Source: JANSWP01 sp041941305 (GTDB lineage Bacteria; Bacteroidota; Bacteroidia; Chitinophagales; Saprospiraceae). Taken from it: a DNA stretch of 64,000 nt. The translations under genes and the position numbers were made by a program. The stretch covers positions 1 through 64,000 of the forward strand of contig JBGTQJ010000043.1 of assembly GCA_041941305.1 (NCBI GenBank). The letters run 5' to 3'. Shown piece by piece: positions 9,144-19,570 of the stretch; the stretch's first letter is position 1, and the number at the start of each line of letters is the position of its first letter. A model generated the notes under the pieces. It was not told where the DNA came from, did not search any database, and saw only the letters and a list, made by a program, of their open reading frames with translations.

Positions 9144-9719
9144 ATGAACCATAAAGACCCGGAAAGCGATCATTTAGAATTGCTCAAAAAAGGAGATCAC
9201 AAAGCGCTTCGCTACCTTTATGAAGTTGCCTTTAAAAAGTGTGAATCTTTGGTTTTGAAAAATAGTGGAACCAGGGAAGATGCAAAAGATATCTTTCAGG
9301 AAGGGATAATCGCTTTTATGAGAAATATTCGGAAAGAGGACTTTATTTTGACTTGTAAGGTGGATACTTATTTGTTTTCAATTGTTCGCAATCAGTGGTT
9401 GAAAAAAATAAGTAGAAAGGAAAAAAATTTATTACCCTTGATAATTGATTTGCCAGATGTAGAATTTGTTTCACTGGATGAAAGAGAGTGGATAGAGAAA
9501 AAACGAGAACAACGAGCATTTGCCATTAGCGAGCTTATGGAAGCCGATGATTTTAAAGATTGTGAAAAAATTTTGGAAGCCTATTATTATAAAAAAGTAA
9601 AGCTGAAAGACATTGCCAAAGAAATGGGCTATACGTATGATTTTATAAAGGTCAAAAAGAAAAGATGCCTGGATATGTTGAAAAGAAGGGCAAAAAAACT
9701 AATTGAAAGCACCCAATAA
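9144..9719 (+). CDS. ECF-type RNA polymerase sigma-70 factor
   Basis: 191 aa. Region 2 is visible at DAKDIFQEGIIAFMRNI (about residues 47-63), with a following WLKK stretch of region 2.4 type. Region 4 helix-turn-helix is at LKDIAKEMGYTYDFIKVKKKRC (about 152-173). The length suits an extracytoplasmic-function sigma factor. The next gene, 14 bp downstream, encodes a one-pass membrane protein placed like an anti-sigma factor, and the third encodes a secreted TPR-CHAT protein. The cassette therefore probably senses an envelope or extracellular signal and controls its own operon. The regulon beyond that is unknown. Confidence 0.85.
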   Translation: MNHKDPESDHLELLKKGDHKALRYLYEVAFKKCESLVLKNSGTREDAKDIFQEGIIAFMRNIRKEDFILTCKVDTYLFSIVRNQWLKKISRKEKNLLPLIIDLPDVEFVSLDEREWIEKKREQRAFAISELMEADDFKDCEKILEAYYYKKVKLKDIAKEMGYTYDFIKVKKKRCLDMLKRRAKKLIESTQ

Positions 9720-9733
9720 AATGATGGTATGAG

Positions 9734-10552
9734 ATGGATTTTACTCAAAAAGACATAGAAGATTATTTGCAGCAGAAACTAAATAGTGAACAGACTGCTG
9801 CTTTTAAAAAACGTTTGGAAAAAGATGGCAAATTTGCCGACGAGGTTAAATTGCATCAATTGGTGTTGGATGCAATTGAAATTCGAGGCGAAAAAAAACT
9901 GTCTCGATTCATCGAAGAAGTAGATGAACAATTAGAAGACGAAGGTTTTTTTGATGATGCTTCTTCCAATAGTGCACAGCCGCCTTCTGCAATAGGCCGA
10001 AAAATGTGGTCAGGCAAAATACTTTCTATTGCTGCAGCAGTTTTGGTTATGATTACTGTTTCCCTTTTCTTTTTTTTTCAGAAAAGTGCAGAAGAGAAAT
10101 TAGTAGCTGAATTTTATGAACCTTTTGAAGATGTAATAATGGAAAGACTTTCTGTAGCTATTAAAGAACAGGGTATGGCTCAAACAGATGTCGATCTTCC
10201 AACACTACAAAACGGAATGAATTTTTACAATTCTGATAATTATCCACAAGCTATCTCTGAATTTGAAAATTACCTACAAGAAAGCCCCGAATCAGAATTT
10301 TTACTCGAGACGCAGTTGTATCTTGCAATCGCTTACTTAGAAACTGATAAAACGATTGAAGCTGCTGAGGTTTTAATGAAATTAGCCCAACAATCGAATT
10401 TTGAACTGCAAACCAAAGCCCAATGGTATTTATTGCTGTCTTTCCTGAAAATGAATCAAACTGACCAGGCATTGCCACTTTTAGATGCATTGGAAGAAAA
10501 TCTTGAATACAGGGAGAAAATAGCTCGCATTCGAACCACATTAGGAGAATAA
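9734..10552 (+). CDS. Single-pass membrane protein with periplasmic TPRs; possible anti-sigma factor
   Basis: 272 aa. The cytosolic N-terminus (1-94) is charged and helical (FTQKDIEDYLQQKLNSEQ), resembling the short N-terminal region of Bacteroidota anti-sigma-like proteins. One membrane helix spans residues 95-116. The periplasmic part (130-272) carries TPR units, such as MNFYNSDNYPQAISEFENYL (about 157-176) and AIAYLETDKTIEAAEVLMKL. It lies 14 bp after the sigma gene and upstream of the TPR-CHAT gene. Known TPR domains mediate protein contacts, so it may couple the CHAT protein or a ligand to the sigma factor. That link is inferred; there is no classical zinc anti-sigma motif. Confidence 0.7.
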   Translation: MDFTQKDIEDYLQQKLNSEQTAAFKKRLEKDGKFADEVKLHQLVLDAIEIRGEKKLSRFIEEVDEQLEDEGFFDDASSNSAQPPSAIGRKMWSGKILSIAAAVLVMITVSLFFFFQKSAEEKLVAEFYEPFEDVIMERLSVAIKEQGMAQTDVDLPTLQNGMNFYNSDNYPQAISEFENYLQESPESEFLLETQLYLAIAYLETDKTIEAAEVLMKLAQQSNFELQTKAQWYLLLSFLKMNQTDQALPLLDALEENLEYREKIARIRTTLGE

Positions 10553-10613
10553 TTGGATTTTCAAAAGTAGTAGAAGTTTATGAATGTCACTGCTCGTGAT
10601 TTTACTGTTAAAA

Positions 10614-10681
10614 TCACAGCAATCATTTTGATCAAGCATTTCATTCTTACAGCTATTTCCAGAAAGTAATGATTGCTGTGA
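10614..10681. repeat. 14-bp inverted repeat in gap before TPR-CHAT gene 1
   Basis: TCACAGCAATCATT (10614-10627) is the exact reverse complement of 10668-10681. A second small stem (GTGATTTTA / TAAAATCAC) overlaps its left side. It lies between the membrane TPR gene and the CHAT gene and could tune read-through. No T-run follows. Confidence 0.55.
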
Positions 10682-10711
10682 CTTAAATTTTTAACCAAAA
10701 AAACTTCAGAT

Positions 10712-13468
10712 ATGAAAAATCTAATCTTGCTAATTGGTTTTTGTTTTTTCTCTTTTTATGGATATGGACAAGTGGATAGTATAGAAGAAACGAGTTTGAA
10801 GAAGATGACCTTGGAAGTGTTAACCGAAAAAATGACTGCTTCTTATTATAAAACCGATTTCGAAAATTCTTTAATTTATGCTATTCAGATTTTGGAAGTA
10901 ATTAAACGAGATTCGGGCGAATATCACATTAATTACCCGGAGAGCCTTGTAAACGTTGGAACAATGTTAATGTATCTTGGGAAACTTGAAAAAGCAAGGA
11001 TCTATTTTTTGGAGGCAATGGCTAAACTTGAAAAAATTCAAGAAGTGGAACAAGAGATATACGGTTTAATCATAAATAATTTAGCCGTATTGTATGAAAA
11101 AATGGGGCAATATGAACAGAGTTTACCGTATATGCTCGAAGCAATGCAAGTTACTGAACATGCAGTCGGTAAGAGTCATTTTAATTTTGCCGTAACTAAA
11201 ATTAATCTCGCACGATTGTATGTTCATCTTGGTCAACATGAAACAGCTTTACATAGTTACTTAGACGCATTAGGCATCATAGAAGCCCAAAAAGGTGAGG
11301 AACATCCCTGGTATCCAGTTTGCCTTAATCATATAGGTTCGGTGTATTTAGATACACAGCAATATGAGCAAGCAGAAAAGTATTTTAAAAAAGCATTAGA
11401 TATTATTGAAAAAAACAATGGAAAGGAAAGCACGAATTATGCGGTTGCTTTAAATAATCTCGCTATGGTGAAAGATAAGCAAGGACAATTTCATGAAGCC
11501 ATAAGGTCATATCAAGAATCAAAAAATATTATCGAAAAAATTCTAGGGAATGATCATACTCATTTTGCTGCTGTATTAAACAATTTGGGCATTATGAATC
11601 GGAATCTTCATAATTTTGACCAGGCTATTTTTTACTTCAAAAAATCTATTGAAGTAAAATCTAGAACTTTAGGCGATGCTCATCCTGAATGGATTACGAC
11701 TTTTATGAACTTGGCTGGAATTTATCATTGGCAAGAAAAAATTGATTCAGCAAAATTCTTCTATAATAAAGTACTAAAGAATTATGCTGAACAACTCAAC
11801 AACTATTTCCCTGTGCTGAGTGAAAATGATCGAATTGAATTTTCTCAAACACTGAAAAAAAACATTGCTACAATTTTATCATTTGCTTTCAAACAATCCA
11901 ATTTATCAAAAGAAATTCAAAGTTTTAATCTTCAACAAAAGGGATTGGCTTTAAAAAACAGCTTAGAAACCACCACCACAATTCTTAATTCTCTGGATAG
12001 CAATCTATTGGAACAATATTACGATTGGAAAACCTTGCAAAGAAAAATTGCAAAGGCATATACTTTATCCAATCAACAACAAATTAATCAGAAATTGAAA
12101 CTCGATTCTTTGCAACAAATTGCTAATAGACTCGAAGGACAACTATCCCGGGCTTCCGCTACGATTTCTTTTCAATTAGAATATCAAAAACGCCGAACCA
12201 CCTTCCAGGATCTAAAAAAAGAGCTAGCTCCTAATGAAGCCGCCATTGATTTTCTCAACTTTCAATATTACAATGGCAAAGAATGGACTGACAGCACTTT
12301 ATATTGTGCTTTACTCACTCGTAACAACTCAATACAGCCCGAAATGTTTGTGCTAACAGAAACCAAAGAACTTCAAAAAATCCTTCAAAATGCCGTGACG
12401 GATATTAGTGATAATTTTGTGACCAATCCTCAAAAGGGACAATTGTTGTATGAGCTTCTTTGGGAACCATTGCTGCCTTATCTGATTGGAATTCAAAAAA
12501 TTCATCTTTCACCAAGCGGTTTACTTCACAAAATTGCATTTGATGCGCTTCCTACCAACAAAGAAAATTCAAAAAGGCTATGTGATGAATATGAAATTGT
12601 TTATCACAGCACTCTCCGAGATTTTGTTTTGAAAAAAAACTATGGCCAGCATGGCAAAAACATTACACTTGTTGGGGGAGCCCTTTTTGATTTGGATTCT
12701 ATTTCTATGACAGCGCTAGCTCAAAATATTGAAATGGAAAGTTCTCAAAAATTTTCATCTGCTTTAAAATTTATTTCTCGAACTCGTGCATTCCCTCAAA
12801 ACCCCACTCGATATGCAGAATACTTTGGGGAACTTCCTGACTCCAAAAAAGAAGTGGAAAATATCGCTCAACAATTTCATCAACATGATTGGGAAGTGGA
12901 GGTTTATACAGAACAGCAAGCCCTTGAAGACAAAATTAAAGCCCAAAGTGGTGTTGAAGCACCTGTGATTTTACACTTGGCCACTCATGGTTATTTCTTT
13001 GCACTTCACAATAAAAAACAAGACAATACCCTCCGTGAACGCATCATCACTTCTAAAAACCCCTTTCTTCGTTCCGGTTTGGTTTTCACAGGCGTAAACC
13101 ATACCTGGCAAGGCGGTCAGCCCGTACCTGGAATGGAAGACGGCGTACTTACCGCTTACGAAATTTCCAATCTGGATTTGTTGAATACCAATCTCGTCGT
13201 ATTGTCAGCCTGCGAAACGGGTTTGGGTGATGTACATGATGCCGAGGGTGTTTTTGGCTTGCAACGAGCTTTCAAAACAGCAGGAGTGGAAAACCTAATC
13301 GTTAGCCTTTGGAAAGTGCCTGATGAGCAGACTTCTGAATTGATGCAGCTTTTTTATAAACATTATTTAGGAGGGGATTCTATTAGAACTGCTTTTAGAA
13401 AAGCGCAGAAAGTGATGCGGGAGAAATCGCCTCCCTACTTTTGGGCAGGATTTATTTTGATAGAATAA
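10712..13468 (+). CDS. Secreted TPR-CHAT (caspase-like) protein 1
   Basis: 918 aa. The signal peptide MKNLILLIGFCFFSFYGYGQ implies export. About six 42-residue kinesin-light-chain-type TPRs follow (residues 70-350; N-N-L-A-x-L-Y and G-x-x-H-P motifs), then a helical linker, then a C-terminal CHAT domain (about 500-918). The clan CD catalytic pair is intact: His759 in HLATHGYFF and Cys834 in SACETGLGD. CHAT proteins are caspase-like proteases that often act in signalling or cell-death pathways, normally in the cytosol, so a signal peptide is notable. It is the last gene of the sigma cassette; a strong terminator follows. Its CHAT DNA is related to, but more diverged than, that of the two downstream paralogues. 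Its substrate is unknown. Confidence 0.88.
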   Translation: MKNLILLIGFCFFSFYGYGQVDSIEETSLKKMTLEVLTEKMTASYYKTDFENSLIYAIQILEVIKRDSGEYHINYPESLVNVGTMLMYLGKLEKARIYFLEAMAKLEKIQEVEQEIYGLIINNLAVLYEKMGQYEQSLPYMLEAMQVTEHAVGKSHFNFAVTKINLARLYVHLGQHETALHSYLDALGIIEAQKGEEHPWYPVCLNHIGSVYLDTQQYEQAEKYFKKALDIIEKNNGKESTNYAVALNNLAMVKDKQGQFHEAIRSYQESKNIIEKILGNDHTHFAAVLNNLGIMNRNLHNFDQAIFYFKKSIEVKSRTLGDAHPEWITTFMNLAGIYHWQEKIDSAKFFYNKVLKNYAEQLNNYFPVLSENDRIEFSQTLKKNIATILSFAFKQSNLSKEIQSFNLQQKGLALKNSLETTTTILNSLDSNLLEQYYDWKTLQRKIAKAYTLSNQQQINQKLKLDSLQQIANRLEGQLSRASATISFQLEYQKRRTTFQDLKKELAPNEAAIDFLNFQYYNGKEWTDSTLYCALLTRNNSIQPEMFVLTETKELQKILQNAVTDISDNFVTNPQKGQLLYELLWEPLLPYLIGIQKIHLSPSGLLHKIAFDALPTNKENSKRLCDEYEIVYHSTLRDFVLKKNYGQHGKNITLVGGALFDLDSISMTALAQNIEMESSQKFSSALKFISRTRAFPQNPTRYAEYFGELPDSKKEVENIAQQFHQHDWEVEVYTEQQALEDKIKAQSGVEAPVILHLATHGYFFALHNKKQDNTLRERIITSKNPFLRSGLVFTGVNHTWQGGQPVPGMEDGVLTAYEISNLDLLNTNLVVLSACETGLGDVHDAEGVFGLQRAFKTAGVENLIVSLWKVPDEQTSELMQLFYKHYLGGDSIRTAFRKAQKVMREKSPPYFWAGFILIE

Positions 13469-13527
13469 AGAGGGTTGTGTATGAAAAGTGAAAGGTTCCC
13501 AAAATCTTTCACATTTTAAATTTCTAG

Positions 13528-13562
13528 TAGCGGAATAGCATAGCTGTTCCGCTATTTTTTTT
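13528..13562 (+). terminator. Intrinsic terminator of the sigma/TPR/CHAT operon
   Basis: TAGCGGAATAGC (13528-13539) pairs with GCTGTTCCGCTA (13543-13554), with one G-U pair and a 3-nt loop, and eight T residues follow (13555-13562). This is a textbook rho-independent terminator, 60 bp after the TPR-CHAT 1 stop. Confidence 0.88.
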
Positions 13563-13650
13563 GAAAGCAGTTATTAGTGGATGATTACCTTCTTAAAAAG
13601 TAAGTATAAAGAGGTGTTCAAACGATTTTTAAACAAAAAAAAATACTATC

Positions 13651-16218
13651 ATGAAAACAAAAGGAACATGTTTAACTTTGAAATCACGATTAATTATCCT
13701 TTTTTCTCAATCATTGTTTGGGAAAAGAAATAACTTTATGCTACTTCTTTTTCTGCTGGCATTCTCATCGAACATAGGACAGACACAGATAAATTTTGGA
13801 CAGACATCTACGATTAGCTTGGGAACAATTGGTGGCGATACCTTTGGAAATACCATTGCCACAGGAGACATAGATAACGACAATTTCTCTGAATTAATCG
13901 TTTCTGATCCTTATAATGGTACCATATCCGTTTTTCTGGGTGGTGAAAATGGGATTGCCAACACGTCGTTGATTACGCTGAATGTTATTCCTCAACCCAA
14001 CCCAGCCGCCATTCCGCAACCTGTAATAGTGGCGGATGTCAATGATGATGGTTTTGCTGATATCCTGGTCGGACAACCTCAGGCAGGCTTAGGATTAGCC
14101 ACAAATGCTGGGCAAGTACGTATTTTTATCAATACCGGCATCGCTCCTTTTTTTCAGCAAGCTTTGACTACTGTTCTTTTGCCGAATCAATCCTTACAAG
14201 GTGGGCGATTTGGTTGGTCTATTGACGTTGGAGATTTTAACGGAGATGACATTTTAGATGTTATTGTAGGGGAACCCCGCGTTAATCTTTCTTTTTTCGG
14301 ATCCGGCGCAGCTGTTATTTTCAATGGTCCTTTAACAGGTGGATTTCCGATACCAAACCAAACTCTGTTCGGCAATCAAGGAGATGATTGGTTTGGTTAT
14401 GTCGTGAAGTCTGCCCAAGTCTTGGGAGACTTTCGGGATGAGGCTATAATTGGAAGCCCCGGTTTTGACATTAACGGAAACCCTAATATTACTGGTAGAA
14501 TCCAGGTTTTTGCCGGAACTCCAGGTGGACTCAATGTTGTTCCTGCTGTAACTTTTACTGATCCTTGCCCTGCAGGATTAGAGTTTGCTCGTTTTTTTGA
14601 TGTAGGTGATGTTGATGGCAATGGATTTGCCGATTTAGTTGTCGGGAGCAGGTTCATGGGTATCAATTGTGCCATTTCTTTTCCGGGTTCAATTGAAAAC
14701 TTAATTTATGTTTTTCTAAGCAACGGAGCTACTGTAAATACTATTCCGGCTTCCACTTTGACTGTGCCTTCCCTGAGCGGAAATGCAGCCGCCTTTGAAC
14801 GTCAAATAATCCTTGCAGACGTTAATAGCGATTCTTTTGAAGATGTTATGGTCGGGGCACCTTTGGCCTATGTAAATGGTCAGGGAAGTGCAGGTACGGT
14901 TCATTTATTCACTGGAAATGATACACCCCCAGGCGTTGATACTCCGGCTGCTCAGGTTTTAGAAGGTTCGGGGGCCTCTGCTTTTTTTGGAACTTCAGCA
15001 GCTGTTGCCAACATCCAAGGTTCAGATGATGTGGAGATTCTTATTGGTGCACCACAAAATGCATTTGGTGCAGGGGAGGTCATTCTATTTGGAATTACAG
15101 ATTGTCAAGGTGTTCCAGGTGGTTCTGCATTACCTGGCTCCGCTTGTAATGACGGCGATCCTGATACCATCAATGACGAATATGATAACAATTGCAATTG
15201 TGTCGGCGTTCCTGCGGTTTGTAATAACTGTCCTGATGCTTTAATATGCGACAATTTCGAAACTTATATTGATGATGAAATCAGCCCACAATCAGATCAT
15301 TGGACTCTTTGGAATACCAATTCTTTGGATGGTATTATAAACTCCGACATGGCCTCAGAGGGCTCTCAATCGATGGAAATCGCTCAGCAAAGTAGTTTTA
15401 GTCAACAGGATGTACTGTTGCTATTGGGAGACAAAACGCAGGGTAAGTACCGACTCTCATTCAACATGTATATACCGGATAATCGACAAGGTTATTTCAA
15501 TCTTCAGAAATTTCAGAATATTCCCGGAGCAGAATGGGGATTCGAAATCTATTTTTACCACAATACGTTGGCGAGAATTAGGGCAGGTGGAGGAAACGGG
15601 TGGTTTTTGTACCCCCAAGACGATTGGATTCAAATTGAACTCTACTTCGATATTGATAACAACATTGTGCGGTTTTACTTAAATGGTATCTGGTTATTTT
15701 ACTGGAACTTGAGTTATCAGGCTACGAATCCTTTTGGAACTCTTCAGGTAGGCGCAATCGATTTTTATGGCGGCGATATTGATTTTAATTCGAATACTGC
15801 GGTTGAATATTATATTGACGAAATTTGTTACCAACAAGTCAATGCCTTGCCTTTTAATGGAGATTCCTTAGATGATCGAGAGGTAACTGCTCAAAGCATT
15901 ACACCTAACCCTGAAGAGATGGGTAATGTGGTGTACAAGGATGGAAGAGTGTCAATTAATGAATTCCAACCTGATTTAATGGTCTGGCCAAATCCAAGTT
16001 CCGGCAAGTTTACATTAAACATGAACTTAGCAAATTCAGAATCGGTCATTTTGGAAGTTGTAAATTCCTCAGGTCAACAGGTAAAAAAATTCGATTTGGG
16101 CAGGATAAATAATATCGAAAAAGAAGTTGATTTGACCGGCATGCCCCCCGGGTTATACTTTGTGAAGGTACATACCTCAAATGCAGTGTACCATAAAAAA
16201 TTGATTCTGATCAGATAA
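13651..16218 (+). CDS. FG-GAP repeat surface protein with T9SS type A sorting domain
   Basis: 855 aa. After an N-terminal hydrophobic export signal (about residues 28-48; an internal ATG at 13738 is an alternative start), at least seven FG-GAP/integrin-alpha-like repeats run to about residue 480, for example GDIDNDNFSELIVSDP, DVNDDGFADILVGQP, GDVDGNGFADLVVGS. Their D-x-D-x-D/N-G loops bind calcium in known beta-propellers. A Cys-rich joint (NDGDPDTINDEYDNNCNC) leads to a jelly-roll/lectin-like region (about 530-740). The last 80 residues (WPNPSSGKFTL to HKKLILIR) match a T9SS type A C-terminal sorting domain, so it is probably surface-anchored or released. It lies between TPR-CHAT genes 1 and 2. 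Confidence 0.88.
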   Translation: MKTKGTCLTLKSRLIILFSQSLFGKRNNFMLLLFLLAFSSNIGQTQINFGQTSTISLGTIGGDTFGNTIATGDIDNDNFSELIVSDPYNGTISVFLGGENGIANTSLITLNVIPQPNPAAIPQPVIVADVNDDGFADILVGQPQAGLGLATNAGQVRIFINTGIAPFFQQALTTVLLPNQSLQGGRFGWSIDVGDFNGDDILDVIVGEPRVNLSFFGSGAAVIFNGPLTGGFPIPNQTLFGNQGDDWFGYVVKSAQVLGDFRDEAIIGSPGFDINGNPNITGRIQVFAGTPGGLNVVPAVTFTDPCPAGLEFARFFDVGDVDGNGFADLVVGSRFMGINCAISFPGSIENLIYVFLSNGATVNTIPASTLTVPSLSGNAAAFERQIILADVNSDSFEDVMVGAPLAYVNGQGSAGTVHLFTGNDTPPGVDTPAAQVLEGSGASAFFGTSAAVANIQGSDDVEILIGAPQNAFGAGEVILFGITDCQGVPGGSALPGSACNDGDPDTINDEYDNNCNCVGVPAVCNNCPDALICDNFETYIDDEISPQSDHWTLWNTNSLDGIINSDMASEGSQSMEIAQQSSFSQQDVLLLLGDKTQGKYRLSFNMYIPDNRQGYFNLQKFQNIPGAEWGFEIYFYHNTLARIRAGGGNGWFLYPQDDWIQIELYFDIDNNIVRFYLNGIWLFYWNLSYQATNPFGTLQVGAIDFYGGDIDFNSNTAVEYYIDEICYQQVNALPFNGDSLDDREVTAQSITPNPEEMGNVVYKDGRVSINEFQPDLMVWPNPSSGKFTLNMNLANSESVILEVVNSSGQQVKKFDLGRINNIEKEVDLTGMPPGLYFVKVHTSNAVYHKKLILIR

Positions 16219-16360
16219 CAAGCCATTCTATTTTTCTTTAAAGTTGATCGAATAAGTTTCTTTTGGCAAAATGAACTATAGCGACAATGGATAAACAGAA
16301 TAGTTTTTCCAATTTTGGAGTAAAAAATAGATTCTTTATAGCAAATTCTTGAATATGTGT

Positions 16361-16423
16361 CTGATTATCAGTAACTTACTGTTTGGTGCAGAGCCTGATT
16401 TTCTAACAAAAAATACATCAACT
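16361..16423 (+). promoter_or_regulatory. Leader shared with TPR-CHAT gene 3 (copy a)
   Basis: From CTGATTATCAGTAACTTAC to the start codon this stretch is clearly similar to 22075-22137 (CTGATTTTCAGTAACTTAC; later TTCTAAC/TAAAAA and ACATCA just before ATG). Gene and leader were duplicated together, so common expression signals are likely. No confident -7/-33 pair was identified. Confidence 0.5.
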
Positions 16424-19400
16424 ATGAAGAATCTATTTTTATTTACCGTTTGTTTTTTTGTTTCTTTTTTGGTGTTTGGACAGGTGGATAGTTTGGACTT
16501 AGAGGAGATGAGTTGGGAGGAGTTGAATAGAAAATTTGAAGAATATTATTACCAAGATGATTTGACAACGTCACTCTTATTTGCCAAAAGGGCTGTTTTA
16601 ATTTCCAAAAGGGAATTTGGAGAAAAACACAAACTTTATTTCAATAGTATGGGAAATCTAGCTCATGTTCATGCTTTGCTTGAGAATTTTGATGCTGCAT
16701 TACCCATGTTTGAAGAAACTCGAAATCTAATTCAAGAGTCTCTTGGAAAAAAACATAAAATCTATGGAGATTTAATGGTCAATATGGCAAGCTGCTATGA
16801 AACAATTGGTCAATTTGAAAAAGCGCTTGAATTTTATAATGAATGTTTGGATAACACATTACTTACCATTGGAAAAGACACTTCAGAGTATGGTTCTAGG
16901 TTAAATAAACTAGCTGTTTTATACCTAAAAATGGGAATAACTGAACAGGGGTTACCCTTACTGTTAGAAGCAATTGAAAATGGAAAGAAATACTTGGGAG
17001 AAGATTCTTTTGATTTTGGCATCTATTTGAATAATCTGGCAATATATTATCTTATGTCAGGAGAATATGAAAGGGCTTTACCCTTGATATTAAAAACGCT
17101 AAGGATTACTGAGAATACAGTAGGAAAAGACCACCTCGAATATGGGATCAATCTAAGCAATTTGGGATTGCTTTATTTTAACATGGGCAAGTATGAAAAA
17201 GCGCTTCCAGTTTTGTTAGAGTGCTTAGCGAATACAGAAAAAACATTAGGGAAAGAACATTCTGAATATGGAATCAGTTTAAACAATTTAGCTAGTTTGT
17301 ATCAATCATTAGGGCAATTTGATAAGGCAATAAATTTTTCTAAACAAGCACTTGAGATTACTGAAAAAGTATTAGGTAAGGATCATCCAGAGTACGCAAA
17401 TATTTTAACTGGGTTAGGCTTTTTTTATTCTGAGACCAAAAGTTTTGATGCAGCAACTCAAGTATTAAATGAAGCATTAGAAATTATTGAGAATAGTCTT
17501 GGAAAAGATCATTTAAGCTATATAGACGCCTTGCAAAGATTAGCAAGGGTTAATTTGGAAATTGGTAAATATGAAGTGGCGAACAGGCTGTTTTTAACAG
17601 ATTTAGAAATATGCCAGAAAAAATTTGGAAAATTTCACGATCAAAATGCCCAAATTTTACTTGGACTTGCTCGTTCTTACCAAAAAATGAACTTAAAAGA
17701 TAAAGCTGTTTCAAGCTATTTAGAGGCTTTAGAAGTAATTGAAAAAGTAAATGGGAAAAATCACGAAGCTTATGGAATATGCCTGAATGATCTTGCAGGG
17801 TTTTATCATTCTCAAAAGAATTACACTAAAGCAAAGCCATTTTATATTCAAGCATTTAAAAATTATTCCCTCCTTATTCATCAATTATATCCTTCTCTAA
17901 GTGAAGGTGAAAGGATCAAATTTCTTCAAACACATAATCAGAAACTAAACCAAGGTTTTTCTTTTGCAATAAAAAATCCAACTATTTCATCATACATCCA
18001 AGACATTCTCTTAACTGTTAAAGGTATGGCTTTAGGAGGAAGTATTGAATCAAAGAAAACCATTTTTTCTCTAGTAGATAGTTCCTTGATAGAGAAGTAT
18101 TATGATTTAAAAATTTTGAGAAGAAAAATGAATTGGATATATACATTATCCGAACAGGAAAAAATAGAACACAACGTCAATCTCGATTCACTTCAAAATA
18201 GAGCCACTTTGCTCGAAGGCGAACTCTCCAGAGCCTCCTCCGCTCTCGCCGCCCAATTCGACCCTGACAAAAAACGACAAATCACTTTCCAAGACCTAAA
18301 GGAGGAACTTGCAGAAAACGAAGCAACCATAGAATTCCTCCACTTCCAATACTACAATGGCAATGAATGGACAGACAGCATCCTTTACTGCGCCCTCCTC
18401 ACCCGCCCAGGTTATGAAGAACCCAAGTTCATCACGCTCACCGAAGACAAAACTCTCCAAAAAATCTTGAAAACTTCGGTAGCGCAACAAAGTGACAATT
18501 ACATCACTAATCTTCAAAAAGGATACGAACTCTGGCAGCTCCTGTGGAAACCAATCGAGCCTCACCTTGAAGGCATAACTAAAATCCACCTTTCCCCAAG
18601 TGGATTGCTCCACCAAGTTGCTTTTGATGCACTGCCAACTCAAAAAGAGGGAAAACAAATCCTTGCTGATGAATACGAACTCGCCTACCACGGTACCCTC
18701 CGCGATTTCGTTTTGAAAAAAAGCTATGGTGACCATGGAAAAAGCATCACATTGGTCGGTGGAGCGGAATATGATTTAGACTCAGTTTCCTTGTCTGGGC
18801 TGTCACAAAATTTTGATACTGATTTGGCAGTTCTGCCAAGAGAAGAACCTCTCGAAATCGGCGGCATCAAAATCGCCACTCGCTCCATTCCGGAAGATTC
18901 TACCAGAAATGCAGTACATTTTGGGTATTTGCCTGGCACAAAAGAAGAAGTCACCAATATTGCCAGACAATTTCAACAACAAAACTGGCAGGTAAAAACC
19001 TATACAGATAAACAGGCACTTGAAGATAGGGTGAAAGCAGAAAGTAGTGAAAAGGCACCCGCCATTCTTCACCTCGCAACACACGGTTATTTCTTTAAAC
19101 CCTTCGAGGGTGAAGAAAAATACGACAATACCCTTCGAGAACGCATCATCACTTCTGAAAATCCCTTGCTTCGTTCAGGTTTGGTTTTCACAGGAGTGAA
19201 TCACACCTGGCAAGGCGGTCAGCCTATTCCCGGCATGGAAGATGGTGTCCTCACTGCTTATGAAATTTCCAATCTGGATTTGCTGAATACCAATCTCGTC
19301 GTGCTGTCTGCCTGCGAAACTGGTTTAGGCGATGTGCACGATGCTGAAGGCGTTTTTGGCTTGCAACGGGCTTTCAAAACTGCAGGAGTGGAAAACCTAA

Positions 19401-19570
19401 TCGTTAGCCTTTGGAAAGTACCTGATGAGCAAACTTCTGAATTGATGCAACATTTTTACAAAAATTATTTAGAGGGCGATTCCGTGAGGACGGCTTTTAG
19501 AAAAGCACAACGAGTCATGCGAGAGAAAGTTCCACCATTTTATTGGGCGGGCTTTATATTGATAGAGTAA
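16424..19570 (+). CDS. Secreted TPR-CHAT (caspase-like) protein 2
   Basis: 1048 aa from the ATG at 16424, where the signal peptide MKNLFLFTVCFFVSFLVFGQ begins; the frame is open back to 16349. About ten 42-residue TPRs (residues 50-460) contain repeated LGKDHPEY and LNNLAxLY motifs. A helical linker and a CHAT domain (about 600-1048) follow, with catalytic His887 (HLATHGYFF) and Cys964 (SACETGLGD). From 18212 onward the DNA is nearly identical to gene 3 from 23668 and becomes richer in C, while the upstream TPR part differs strongly. That indicates recent gene conversion or CHAT-module swapping. There is no sigma gene of its own nearby. The function is probably as for gene 1: a periplasmic or extracellular protease with a TPR sensor. 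Confidence 0.88.
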   Translation: MKNLFLFTVCFFVSFLVFGQVDSLDLEEMSWEELNRKFEEYYYQDDLTTSLLFAKRAVLISKREFGEKHKLYFNSMGNLAHVHALLENFDAALPMFEETRNLIQESLGKKHKIYGDLMVNMASCYETIGQFEKALEFYNECLDNTLLTIGKDTSEYGSRLNKLAVLYLKMGITEQGLPLLLEAIENGKKYLGEDSFDFGIYLNNLAIYYLMSGEYERALPLILKTLRITENTVGKDHLEYGINLSNLGLLYFNMGKYEKALPVLLECLANTEKTLGKEHSEYGISLNNLASLYQSLGQFDKAINFSKQALEITEKVLGKDHPEYANILTGLGFFYSETKSFDAATQVLNEALEIIENSLGKDHLSYIDALQRLARVNLEIGKYEVANRLFLTDLEICQKKFGKFHDQNAQILLGLARSYQKMNLKDKAVSSYLEALEVIEKVNGKNHEAYGICLNDLAGFYHSQKNYTKAKPFYIQAFKNYSLLIHQLYPSLSEGERIKFLQTHNQKLNQGFSFAIKNPTISSYIQDILLTVKGMALGGSIESKKTIFSLVDSSLIEKYYDLKILRRKMNWIYTLSEQEKIEHNVNLDSLQNRATLLEGELSRASSALAAQFDPDKKRQITFQDLKEELAENEATIEFLHFQYYNGNEWTDSILYCALLTRPGYEEPKFITLTEDKTLQKILKTSVAQQSDNYITNLQKGYELWQLLWKPIEPHLEGITKIHLSPSGLLHQVAFDALPTQKEGKQILADEYELAYHGTLRDFVLKKSYGDHGKSITLVGGAEYDLDSVSLSGLSQNFDTDLAVLPREEPLEIGGIKIATRSIPEDSTRNAVHFGYLPGTKEEVTNIARQFQQQNWQVKTYTDKQALEDRVKAESSEKAPAILHLATHGYFFKPFEGEEKYDNTLRERIITSENPLLRSGLVFTGVNHTWQGGQPIPGMEDGVLTAYEISNLDLLNTNLVVLSACETGLGDVHDAEGVFGLQRAFKTAGVENLIVSLWKVPDEQTSELMQHFYKNYLEGDSVRTAFRKAQRVMREKVPPFYWAGFILIE